Below are positions 1 through 11,715 of a DNA stretch of 64,000 nucleotides, piece by piece. The notes beneath the pieces were generated by a model. That model was not told the origin of the DNA, searched no databases, and saw nothing but the letters and a program-made list of their open reading frames with translations. This stretch comes from Cheilinus undulatus (lineage: Eukaryota; Chordata; Actinopteri; Labriformes; Labridae), in NCBI RefSeq assembly GCF_018320785.1, contig NC_054867.1, forward strand, positions 35,033,855-35,097,854, read 5' to 3'. How positions within the stretch are numbered: position 1 is the stretch's first letter; the number at the start of each line of letters is the position of its first letter. Position numbers and translations under genes: made by a program.

Positions 1-2880
1 GACACTAATATCAATAGCCAACTGGCACTCAAAAATATGAAACATATGATTAAATTATTTATATTTTTTCCTTATTTCTTTCACAGATTGCAATTAGACA
101 TGTTCCATGTCCTTCAGACTGTCCTTAAATGACAAACACTTGTGCTTAAACAGACAAAAATGTAATTATAATTATTATATAACACTCCCCACAGCTAGTC
201 TATTTCATTTTGTACCTTGAACACCTAGCTGCCTACCTAGAACAACTTCCCTTCAAAATGCCTCTGCATTACTGTCATCATTTCCTCTCTGAGAAAAGAG
301 TAGGCTATTCAGCTCACATTCGCACTCCCACTTGCAGACACAAGACTGTTGATAGGTACCAGACCAGCGCTCTCCTGCACTTATCTGCAATTTCCGCGAT
401 TAATCCCCTTTTACTGCAGTCATGCATCCATCACGGGTAACACTCAAACAGCATGAGCCTGATCAGCTACACAGGCACACAATCATTAAGACCTGTGATG
501 GCTGTGCTGAAATATATGCTACCTCTGCACTGTAGAAGTGATGAATACTGAATTGAAAACAATGTCACTGTATTTAACAGATTACAATGAATATTTACAC
601 CACTGATTGTTACATGCTGCCGAGACTTTGGTGTGTTTGAAGAGAGAAAGAAAAAAAGAGAGCTCATTATGACAGGAATCTTCCTCTAGTGTGATGGTAA
701 CTTGGCAAAAGGGAGGGAATTGCTAAGCGTGCTCCCTCTGTTATGCCTGAAGATTTGGCACATGCACTCACAACAACAACAGTGATGTAACCTGGTAACA
801 AGCCTTTGGCATCCTTACTCTCGACCGAAACCCGGGTCATACCTTCCATATCAACAGCTTTGTATCTAGCATGGGAGAAGCCCTTGTTTTCATAGTGACT
901 GCAAAGGGGATAAATAGGGAGGGGTGGGAACTCGGCTCACCTGCCCTTCAGTCAAAAGGAGACTCCTCACTTCTTCCAGCCCTGGAGGCAAAGGACTTAA
1001 GGAGTTATTTTTGAGGTCTCTTAAACTAAAATAGCAGTGCGTCTGAGTATTGTGAGTGCACGTGAGCTCAGTAATCATGCAGGGAACCGCCATAAGCCTC
1101 ATCTTCATTAAAAAACACAAAGTAGGTAACAGCAATGCCAAGGCAACAGCTTTTAATGTCAGTCTTCCTTCTCAATTAAAGGCTTAATGGTTCAGCTGAA
1201 TCCACCCCCAGGAAGAAAGCATTAATAACCCGGTCCTTACTTGCATTTTTAGGATGTGTCAATTATCGCTTCAGTGCTCACGCGGCTGAGCACATTGTTC
1301 AGCCTTTTGCAGCCTACAGCTGAGCCGGGCGCCAACCGGGGCCTCCTCGCTGCTGACAGAATGTGCAAGAGTGTCTGTTTTTACAGTGCAATTCAAGTGT
1401 CAGTGTTATTAGTGGGCTACGTTGCGTTAAAGTTGGCTTTTAAGATGCAGGCACGCAGGTCTCTCTGCTGCACTCTTAAAAAAGAAAAATGGTATACATG
1501 CTCTTTCTGCTCCCCTACCCCCTCGATCCCACTTCGCCTGTGGTTGAACAAATCAAGTCCATAATTATTCTGCCAATCAATCCTGAGCGCAACTGTGGCT
1601 GTGGGGCAGTTAAACGCTGAAGAGAGAGAGTCGTCAACAAAGCAAAGCTAAACCCTAAGTTTCTTAAAGCCCACTGAACCTTAAAAAGGCAAGAGAGACA
1701 CCTCTGTCTTATTAGCCGCGTCCAAACAAAAGTGAGGTCCAATAAGAACGTGGTAAAGAGAAGAAGCATCCAGCTGCTGCAGACACAAATACACAGACAG
1801 TCAGAGGAGGCAGAGGGACAGAGGATCAGAGCAGTTTAAGATGTGGGAGTTGGCTGTGGATCAACTGAGTCGCTCCAGGCAGTCTGGAGAGGCCGCAAAG
1901 AAAGCAACGTGGTTTGTGACCCCCCTGAAAGAAGCCCCACAAACCAAGAGAGAGATCTGAATAGATGGAGCAGTGTTGGATATTAGAGATGTTAGAGGGA
2001 TACTATCATCAGTCAGACACTTTCCATGTTAATGTGGGTTTTGTGGGCTGGATGTATACAAAGATTAAAGGACACAAAGGCTATTCAAGGGTGCACACAC
2101 ACAAGCACAAGGCCTCAGCTCATTGCACAATCTGCAGGTCAGTACAAAAAAAAAAGTGCTAGTTTCCAGTAATTGAATAAGCCTTTCCAGTGAATCAGAG
2201 CTGTGATCAGGGGGGTGGGATGTCTCTCTGTCCCCAACAGCTTGCCTGGGAGGTGGCCTTTGTTTTGGAGGTGGCAGGGGTGCCCTGACACCGACCATGC
2301 GAACCCAATTACCCAGCTCCCACGGCCTGGGGGCCTGCATTAACACACTCCCCCTGGGAGGTTGACTCCATGCCAGCCTGGCAGCCTGCAAGATCCTGCT
2401 GCTGAATCACAACCAGACCACTTAAGGCACTGGCAGGCAATGGTGGCAATCTTTCAGGGCCTATCCTCAGCAGCATTTGCATTTTCTATATCAAGTTCAA
2501 CATCGATGTTAAGTATTGAGTCCGTCTCAAGTGAGCTTGGGTCCATCTGCTTGCAATAAAAGAGCTTTCCATCACACAAAAAAGACCGATTTCAAGGTAC
2601 TCTCAGATTGAAATACCTAATGTGACAAAAAGGGCAGGCCTAATGAAGTTACTTTACAAAGAACACACTACAGACATGCTATATGAAAGCATCATGAGAG
2701 CTTTTTTTTTTTTTTACTGGAAGCCATACAAATTAATTCAACAGCTCATATTTTAAGTGCCTACAGAAACAACACCTGGAAATGTAAATGGTTCTAATTA
2801 TCTGGAGGAACATTTTGCAGCTTATTAGGTTAATTGACAACATATCAGTAACAAGACTGGGTAGAAAAGGAGCATTTTAA
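1..2880. other. Non-coding sequence, no gene seen
   Basis: No open frame here has coding character or recognisable homology. The stretch around 1,190-1,345 is less AT-rich than its surroundings, contains no repeat I recognise, and includes an 'attaataacc' core followed by a GC-richer block, so it could be a conserved regulatory element. A poly-T run lies at 2,703-2,716. The rest is unremarkable AT-rich sequence. Confidence 0.5.
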
Positions 2881-3900
2881 AGAGACATAATCTCTCAGAG
2901 GTAAAGGTGGGCAGAGGTTCACCAATCTGCAACAAACTGGGTGTAACAATTTTGGGACAATTTCAGAAAAGTTCCTCAATATAAAACTCGAATATCCAAT
3001 CATCTATAGTACATAATACCATCAAAAGCTTCAGAGAATCTGGATAAATCTGTGCGCAAGGGGCAAGGCTGAAGGTAGACAGGGCTAATACTGGATGTCA
3101 TGATGATAGATTCTGTATGGGAAATCACTGCATTGGCTTAGGAACACCTCAAGAAAGCATCGTATGTCAGCACAGTTCACCATGCCATCATCAAATGCAA
3201 GTTAAAGCTGTATCATGCAAAGAAGAAACCATACATGAACACCATCCATGAATGTTGCAGTCTTCTCTGGATCAAAGCTTGTTTAAAATCAACTGAGGCA
3301 AAATGGAAAACTGTTCTGTGGTCAGATGAATCAAAATTTGAAATACTTTTTAGAAACCACAAATGCCGTGTCCAAAGAGTGGAGAGGGACCATTCTGCTT
3401 GTTATCAGCGCACAGTTCTGAAGCCTGCATCTTCGATGGTACAGGGTTGCATTGGTGCCTAAGGCGTGGACAGTTCACACATATGGAAAGGCACGATCAA
3501 CGCTGAGAAGTATAGAGGTTTAAAAGCAACATATGCTCTCATCTAGACAATGTATCTTTCGAGGAAGGCCTTGCATATTTCAGCAAAACAATGTTAAACC
3601 AAATACCACATCCATCACAACAGCATGGCTTCACAATAAAAGAGTCTGGACTGCCCTCCCTGCAGACCAGACCTTACACCAATAGAAAACATTTGGTGCA
3701 TCATAAAACGAAAACTCCAGCAAAGAAGACCCACGACTGTTGAGCAACTAGAATCCTACATTGGACAAGAATGGGAAAACTCTCCTCTCAGCAACTGGTC
3801 TCCTCACTTCCTAGAGGTTTACATACTGTTGTTAAAAGAAGGGATGCTACACAATGGTAAATGCTGACTCTATTTTTTTGGGATGTGCTGCTGCCATTAA
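2880..3900 (+). mobile_element. Tc1/mariner transposon relic (broken transposase)
   Basis: This is a decayed Tc1-type DNA transposon on the plus strand. The clearest coding remnant is at 3,235-3,462. It contains the peptide [12 protein letters not shown], which matches the block around the first catalytic aspartate of Tc1 transposases (usually W(S/T)DE(S/T)KF). Downstream DNA at about 3,590-3,830 reads as a shifted continuation of the catalytic domain, with traces of the block around the last catalytic residue at about 3,655-3,720. The frame is broken repeatedly, so no functional transposase can be made. I did not find convincing terminal repeats, so the ends are approximate. It is a fossil insertion in the gene-free left part of the window. 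Confidence 0.75.
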
Positions 3901-6900
3901 ATTCAAAATGAGCTAATATTTTTTCATGACATGATAAATGTCTCAGTTTAAACTTCTGATATGTTTTTAATAATTCTATATAATTAATGTTAAAAGTATG
4001 AGATCATTTTATTTATGTGATGCCATACAAGTTAAGTTTGATTAAAATAGACAGAAGAACTGCTCATAGTGCCTACATAAAGAATACTCACTCAGAAGAC
4101 TCGTTTCTTCATTTTACTCAGACATAAAGTGGCATGGTTAAATGTGTTCAAGAAGCCGTCCTTCCCAGGAACAACCGTGTATGAGCTGCATTTTAAAAGT
4201 GCAACTCAAATGTGTTGAGAGGAAACCATGCTAGATTTACCCAAGCGTGATTTAAAGGAATTACCTAGGTGGGCAATGCATGTTCTGTGAGTGCAACACA
4301 GAGCAGGAATCAGGTCATGAATTTCAAATTTAGACAGTCGATCAGCACAGGCAGCTCTGAGAGAAGGAGCGGTAACAACAGTTACAGTGACACAAAAAGC
4401 TTGCCTTTAAAAGCAGAAAGTACAAATAAAATTTAAACAATGATGAAATAAGGTGAGGTTTGGAAAACCAAAATATCCTTTTCATTTAGGATGGCAGTAA
4501 AGCTGGAGTTATAATTAAAACCATTTTGCTTTTAATCAATATTCAATCTCTCAGAAATAATTAACAGCATATTAAAGAGTTTACTGCCTGACAAAGCTGG
4601 ATGCCTCTGCATCATTAAGCTGTTCAAGCGCTGCTCTTTGACTCCTCATGTCCCATTTCACTGGTTTACTGCACCTCCGTACAGGCTCTTTAAAATGCTG
4701 CAGGAGTCATACACTGTACCTGCAGATAATAACACTCTTCCACTCTCTCTGAGACATGTCTTTTAACATATAACACGTAAACAACTGAAGCTACATGAGC
4801 AAACATGTACGTGATGAAAGTAAGGCTTACAGAGGTCTACTGAATGCAAAAGCTTGACAGGAAATATCAGCAAATTATGATCAAGATTTTCAATACATAC
4901 TGCTAAGGGGCGGCCACCCGCCATAAATCCATGCCCTTTCCCCAGAGTGATAATGTGGCTTGCATGGGAAGTTGCACAACAACACAGGACAAATTAGTGG
5001 GATTAGAAGTCACAACTCAATTGTTTTGTATTTTCTTGGTGCTCTGTCTCCTTCACTACTAAGACATCACAGCTACATGTAAACGATAAGCACTCCTGGG
5101 TCGTTACCAGTACAGGAAACATGTCCAATACAGCGTAAAATGCAATATCAGCTATTAGCAAGTACGCCAGTCAATGCACCAATCTCATAACATAATTTAT
5201 TAGTCCCCCATTCCAAAAAATTGACTTATTTCGTCTTCCCAGAAACAGCAGACTGCACAGCATTAATATCTATTATGGCTGCCACTAGCAACCAGTGCTT
5301 TGGAGATAGAAAAAGGACTGATCTCAGGTAAATTATCATGTTGTGGTCATACAGAGTAACAGCACCAGCAGAGGATAGGTTAAACTAGTTCTTTTGTCTA
5401 TCATTGTTTTTTAAGAACTTCATTGCCTAAAATTAAAATTAAGCAGAAAAGAAAAGGGCACCCATACAGTTTTCATATATTTTAAGGCTACAGAGACCAA
5501 AACCGTCCTCTTACCAGGGAATGAACATGACCAGATTGGTCAAAATAGGCTTTTCAGTATGAGGGCAGCAGTCATGCCTTCTCTGATTGGTTTCATTTTT
5601 CAAAATCAGGGGTTGGACCCTTGCACAGGTTTCATTCATGTCAATCAAGTCAACATAATTTACAGAGCAACGTCCTTTTAAACATGCCATCAGTCAAACA
5701 ATTAGGAAACTAAATTGCAAAATACAGAAACAATATTGCACAAATGTATAAATACTGACAAAAACTGTGTTGTATCCAGGTATCAAAACACAGCAAACTG
5801 ATCAATCATCTACTTGATTACAAGTGATCCCAGGCCTAAAGATGTTCCAGGAACATTTACTACAAAAACAATCCAAGCTTAGTTGCAGAATACAGTACGA
5901 AAGCACTCAAATCAGCTGTTGAATTCAAACCAGTGCTGTCTTGCGTCACCAGGAATCGTCTGTGTTTATACAAGCATATAAATTCCTTGGGCACCCTCCA
6001 GATGACTTCCATGGTAATTTCAGGGCAGAGTGTGCTTTCGTCTACTGCTGATTAAGACGAGAGCAGCAGAGTAAAACATGAGACCGAGGCTGCGTACAGC
6101 CATGTATGAATGACATGCCAGGAATTAGCATTTCACGTGGAACGGACAGCTGTTGGTGTCTATACCTGTTTGTTTCAGCCCACACCGTTGTCCGTTCCAG
6201 ATAATTTCAATTAATTTGGTTTCCTAGAGACAATGTTGCTGTTTATCTGGGTGTGGATGAAGGGGGGAGAAGGTAGCAGTAGTCATTGTTGGTTTAAGCT
6301 CTGCAGTCAAAATACCTCTTGGCAGAAAAAAGAGGATTCATCAGTGTGTGGCTGCTGCCTTAGAAGAGCCACAATAGGTCATCACAAAACCTGAGGATTT
6401 GCCACAATAAACACAAGACACGTGAGTTAGGCTCAGAGTCAGAAGTGTTTGGCTTCAAGTCCTTACCTGACCACGTTTATTCCTACAGTGGTACTGGGTA
6501 GAATTTAGCTTTATTACCGATTAACAATACTGGAGACAGTCTGATATCATAAAAGAAGGTAGAGCAAAAATGTCTTCATTACAATTGGATACATTTTGAA
6601 AATGATCTTCATAACGACTTATTAATAGGAAGAAAAAACTGTCAAGCATGTTGAAGAATTCTAATCATGACATAATTCTCCTACAGAACAGCTTAATGGA
6701 AGTTAAGAACTCTACACTTAAAATACAAATAAAAAGAAATCATGTTTATTGGTGACTAAACTCATTATATTCCCTGATAGCTAACCCTCTAAGCTCTATG
6801 CTATTTTTTTTAACCTTACTGTCCTAATAAGCTTGTAAAAATCAATCCTGTGGTGCACAGTCAAGCTCTAAACATCCTTTTTCAGGAAAACCTGAGTTGC

Positions 6901-7050
6901 AGTAATGTCACTTGAATTTTTAAAAAGTTATGGGACTATAAAGACAATATCAAAAAATTAGCCGAAATTAAAACTCAAAGCTTTTTATGCGTGGCACACA
7001 GTAAACAATAATGACGAAGACGTCTTTTGCACAAACCCTTTCTCACATCT
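3901..7050. other. Non-coding sequence, no gene seen
   Basis: About 3 kb of AT-rich sequence without a supported exon or a clear mobile element. Some segments, for example 4,540-4,760 and 6,000-6,250, look unique rather than repetitive and could be regulatory, but nothing in the sequence assigns a function. Confidence 0.45.
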
Positions 7051-7054
7051 ATTT

Positions 7055-7700
7055 AGGACTAAAAAGTGAAAAAAAAAATCATGCTGTGATCAAAAGGCTT
7101 TAAAATATTCACATATTTACAAAAAAGGTCCTTACACTGTTTTACATTGACTTCATGTGTGCCATTATTCAAAGCAGTTCCTGTCTGCAGTGACACAGAG
7201 GACCACATCTCAGGCTTGTTTTTTCTTGCACTGTTTGTCAAAGCCGACAGAATAGCCTGCCATTGGCTGTCACAGCCCATGTGACATTTGTTCTGGGAAC
7301 TCAAGATGGTGGCTAATGCTAAGCTAGTGGAACAAACGATCAAAAGTGGATTAAAAATTGATTTAAAAAAGACGTTTAGTATAAGAGTTACTGGTGTGGA
7401 TTTAATATTTAAAGACCCGAGAAAGTTGACCAAGTTCCAGTCTCCCTAGAAAAGCTACCATAAGGGCCACAAAGGCATGGATATCGTCATTAGAACAGCA
7501 AATCAAAGGGCATACAGAGGGGGAAAAGCAAGTGGCTTTTGATTTAAAAAAAGATTTATGGTTTAAAAGTTATTTAACTTTGAATAACACCCATCTCTTC
7601 TTGTCGTGTACGACAACACTGGTCTCACAGGTTAAAGAACTATTGATAAGTCGTGTCTTGGAAATAGAAAGTGAAAAAAAAAACTGTTTCTGTTTGTCTT
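7055..7700 (+). repeat. Degraded copy of dispersed repeat family B
   Basis: This segment is recognisably similar to 14,680-15,590 and 17,965-18,850. Shared blocks include 'ccattgg' followed by 'acagccc', 'tactggtgt' with 'atttaat', and the 'aaaagttat' block followed by 'aataac' and 'acaacactggtct'. The 124-residue minus-strand open frame across 7,059-7,433 is a by-product of this repeat and is not called as a gene. Neither terminal end is preserved in this copy. Confidence 0.6.
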
Positions 7701-9750
7701 GTTTAAAAGTCTGATTTCTCCTTTTGAGATGTCCATATTTACATCCATATATGCCAGAAAAAAACAGCAAAGATACATTCACATTTGTTGAAGATGCAGA
7801 GCCCAGCAAACATTTGATATTTTTTTCCTTCTTTATTGACTAGAATGACTGATTTATGAATATCTGGCAATTCAATCTCTCAACAACTGACTAATTAAGG
7901 AAAAGCATTAAATTCTCTTATATAAGGAGCTGCAACCAAACACAGTTGGACATTTTTTCTTGATTTTTTTTTTTTAAATCGACTGGTTGCCGGTTACTTT
8001 TTCTGTCAGTCGTAGAAAGGTTGAATCATTTGATTGTTTCAGCTTTGAGAGCAGCTGGAGTAAAACATGCAAAACTGCATGGACTATCGCCTTGAACATC
8101 AATACTCGCCTCTGTGTGAACAAGCAGTCAGACAGGCAGCAGTCTGAGAGTGTTGTCAGACAGGAGGCAGCAGCAGGAGGAGACACACAGCTCTGCTGTT
8201 GTGAAATTGGCTGTGGTGTTTCCAATAGGGAACTCTAATTTCAGAGGAGGAAGGTGAAGAAGAAGCCGTGTGGGCAGATGACATTTTATTCTGCTCTCGA
8301 GCATCATATTGGCCATGATGGGTCAAACAGCTCAGTCCCAGCTTGTGAAATAAGATTTTTTTTTTTTTTACACTGACAATGCAGATTACATTCATTCAGG
8401 CTGTGACTGAAATCAGGTTTTCTTTGTTGTCAGCAAGAGTGGAAAAAGGCTGATACATGTTTCCAACTTCTATGCTAAGGTAACCTCTGCAAATACCCTT
8501 TTGGTCCCAAGAACAGTCAAAACCTAAGGATACCACAGAAAAAATATACTAGTATACTTTACAAAAGAACCAAAACCATGGACATATCTAATAACTGCTA
8601 AAGCTCTAAACACATTCAGCTGGAAGCTGGAAGATTTAACTTGCACTTCTCTTTAACCTCAATGAATTTTTTTAAAGGCACTCAGGCATTTTATCTGCTA
8701 ATCAACTGCAGGAACCTCCAGCCTCCCTTCCTGAGCTCCCCTAAGTCTTGGCTCACATGGTACCTCTTTCTTCAGCAGGTCCGAAAACAATCAGCAAGGA
8801 GTGTGAAGATCTGGAGGCACTTTTCCAGTCCAACACAAGCGTTTAGACCATACAATATCTGTGTACACCAATTCTTTGACAAAGCACGGGTTGTTAAGTG
8901 AAACTGCTTTACATGTTAGGGGGATGATTTTGTTAAAAACTGAAAAAGCAAACAAGCAAAGAAGAACAAGTTAGAGAAACAAACTAGAACCCCTATAATT
9001 ACGTTACTATAACATTAGTATCCTCTTTGTTTTGAGGATTGATGTCTTGCCTTTCTGGGATTTCCTCTCTCCATCTCTGCACGTTTCTTTTTCACCAAAT
9101 GTAGCACTATACTTCAGCACAAGCGAAACACAGTCATACTCTGTAGTCCTCTCAGACAGAGCTTTAAAATCCATTATCAGTCTATTTGCCTAATCTTTAT
9201 GGTTCTTGAAATATGCACTGAAGGATTTGGAGTTAGACCCTAACTTCTACACCCCAGAGCTGATCGTTTTGTCTATCCAGGCAAAAGAGCCACAGCTCTA
9301 TGCTCCCTGAATGGTTAAAGACCCCATGACATATTGTAGGTCTCAGCTAATGTGGAGTGGCTGTTAACCTCCGATCGATCTGCAGAGCTCATCAAAAGTC
9401 TTGAGTGCTTTACATTATTGGATGGCGACAGAAGCCAAAGCGTCCCAGCATTGACTGGGGATTTAATTCTTTATGAGAGAATAAAATCACACTGGCACAG
9501 CTTTCGTACATCCCAGCATAGACTAATGGGGGTTTATGGCACACTTCACAGACTGGGATGGCAGGTGAAATATTCTATACCTACAATGCTGCGTTTACCC
9601 CCATCTATATCAATCAACTGACTTAGTATACAGAGATGCACTGATGTCATTTACCAACCAAGACACGACCATTCTGTAGGACTGAGAGGCGAAAGAGGCT
9701 GCAACATGGCTGACTTCAGTGGGGGAAATGATGGAAATGGGAGAAAAATG
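7701..9750. other. Non-coding sequence, no gene seen
   Basis: Several open frames of 60-90 codons occur on both strands around 7,970-8,400, but they overlap each other, lack family resemblance and lack flanking splice signals. A segment at 9,300-9,620 looks unique and is open on the plus strand for 89 codons. I found no support for translation. Confidence 0.45.
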
Positions 9751-9757
9751 GACTAAC

Positions 9758-10845
9758 ACAGTGCCTATAAAACGTGTTCAACCCCTTGGATGTTTTACCC
9801 TTTTATTGATTTTATAAATCAATCATGGTCAATATAATCTGGCTATTTGATAAAAAAAAAAACTCTTTTATGTCCACGTGAAAACAAAGTAATGTCAATA
9901 TAACAAAAATATGTAAGGTAAAATAAGCACATGCATACATTTTCATCCCCTTAAGTGACTGACCTGATTCAACAGACATCCAGCCAATTGGTGTTAGAAG
10001 CCTCATGATTAGTAAAATGGGGATCCCTGAGTGCAGTGAATGTGTTTCAAGTGATTATAGAACAAAGATGCCTGTGTCTGGAAGGATCAGGATCAGGCTG
10101 TTCTCACAAACTGGGTGACTGTGCAAGAAGGAGACTAGTGACAGAGGCCACCAAGACACTTATGACTTCTCTGAAGGAGTTACAAGCTTCAGCTGTTGAG
10201 ATGGAGGAGACTCTCTGGTCAAAGCTTAATGGGAGAGTGGAAAACAGAAAGCCACTGTCAAAGAAAACTCAGTAAATTTCAACAAGAGTTCACAAATGGT
10301 CAAATAGGAGAAAGTTTTTTGATCTGAGGAGAGTAAAATGGTGGTTTTTGCCCATCAGACAAGAAAATGTGTTTGACAGACACAAAAGATTGCACACCAC
10401 CACAAACACACAATCCCCACTGTGAAGCATGGTGGTGACAGCATCATGCTGTGGGGATGCGTCTTGGCAGAAATGCCCCTCAATCCCTGTGCCACCTGAC
10501 AGAGCTTGAGCAGTTTTTCAAAGAAGAATGGAGTAAAACTGCAGTGTCAAGATGTGCAAGCCTGACTGAGACCTATCCAGGCAGACTCAGTGATGTGACT
10601 GTAGTCAAAGCTGCATCTACTAAATACTGACTTGAAGGGGGTTAATATTTTTGCACTTATTTCGTATTACATATTTTAACTCAGTTAGCATTACTTTGTA
10701 AGAATCTGTTTTCACTTTAACATTAAAGAGTGTTTTTGTCTTTTTTTGGTCAAAAAAGCAAGATTATATTGACCATGATTAATTTATAAAATCGTTAAAA
10801 GGGTTAAACATTCAAGGGAGTGAATACTTTAACCTGCTGAAATTA
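9758..10845 (+). mobile_element. Tc1/mariner element with inverted terminal repeats
   Basis: The two ends are inverted repeats of each other. The left end at 9,758-9,852 (gttcaac/ccccttgga, then 'ttttattgattttataaat' and 'catggtcaatataat') matches the reverse complement of 10,755-10,842 with few changes. Inside are transposase remnants on the plus strand. An N-terminal piece lies at 10,036-10,275 and a catalytic-domain piece at about 10,425-10,470 reads like KHGGDSIMLWGC, the block around the second catalytic aspartate in Tc1 transposases. The frame is interrupted and the element is dead. The intact terminal repeats delimit it well. Confidence 0.8.
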
Positions 10846-11166
10846 AGCACATTTGGACTCATATGACATGATTAACCAGAAGTTCTTGAACAGTAACACA
10901 AATTTTCTTGGTATTTATAATGTACCTGGTTTTAAGCCGCAGAAGCACACAAAGCAAGCCTGGAGGGAAATTATTGGGTTAAATTGTATATTAATGTTTT
11001 AATTTTTACCATTTGATAAACTGTTGTTTCCTTCCATTTGATTCAAATTTGACAACAACCAATAGTGCAAGTCTTAAATTCCAATTTTACTAACTAAATA
11101 TAACCATTGATAAATACCCACTGACTAATCTTATCCTTCACGTTTTTCCAAATTTAGAAGTTTTTT
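10846..11166. other. Short AT-rich spacer
   Basis: AT-rich spacer between two transposons, with no coding or structural signal seen. Confidence 0.5.
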
Positions 11167-11175
11167 GTGTTTTGC

Positions 11176-11706
11176 TAACCTGGCATGCCAGATGGATTTC
11201 TCACATCCATCTGGCAAACCCCCCATAGACAGCATTTGGGAAAAGGCAGAGGATTTGAAAAAAACTCTGAGTGTGATTGGATGAACGTTCTGTCTGTCAC
11301 ATCTCTACGGGCCAATCAGCAACAAAACACGTGACACAGCCGCGGCCGAGGTGTGCGTGCACAGCTACCGAGAAATAAGGCGAACTAAGGTGACTATAGA
11401 CATGTCAATACACGACTTTTTTCGTTTTTGAAAAGAATAAAACTCACTGCTGTTCTTAGTTCTTCTTTAAATGAAGAAATGTCGACAAGTTCTGATAAAA
11501 CTGGCACTTTAGCAGCATCCACACTAAGCTCTTCCGTCATAATTGCACTGGCCTCTTGTTGCTGCTTACTTACGTCACGACTCCGCAGCACCTGAAAGTA
11601 CTGGCCCTTTTCTAACCGGGCCCAAACGGTCAGACAGGAGTTTTGCAAGATGGATTCGCCAGTGAGAAAAAAGGAAACAGGCGTATCCATCTGCTTTGCA
11701 AGGTTA
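11176..11706 (+). mobile_element. Family A non-autonomous transposon, copy 1 (531 bp, 9-bp TSD)
   Basis: The element begins TAACCTGGCATGCCAGATGG and ends CAAGGTTA. The two ends form an imperfect inverted repeat of about 22 bp. It is flanked by a perfect 9-bp direct repeat, gtgttttgc, at 11,167-11,175 and 11,707-11,715. An 11-bp hairpin (gccagatggat / atccatctggc, loop 7) lies just inside the left end. The core holds a CCAAT box at 11,312-11,316 next to an E-box (cacgtg). Its reverse strand holds the open frame at 11,394-11,717, which contains the helicase-like start peptide discussed under copy 4. No transposase is encoded, so mobilisation would have to be in trans. Confidence 0.85.
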
Positions 11707-11715
11707 GTGTTTTGC

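Noticed and set aside
7059..7433. 124-codon minus-strand open frame
   Set aside because: It lies within a copy of repeat family B, has no splice context and has no family resemblance.
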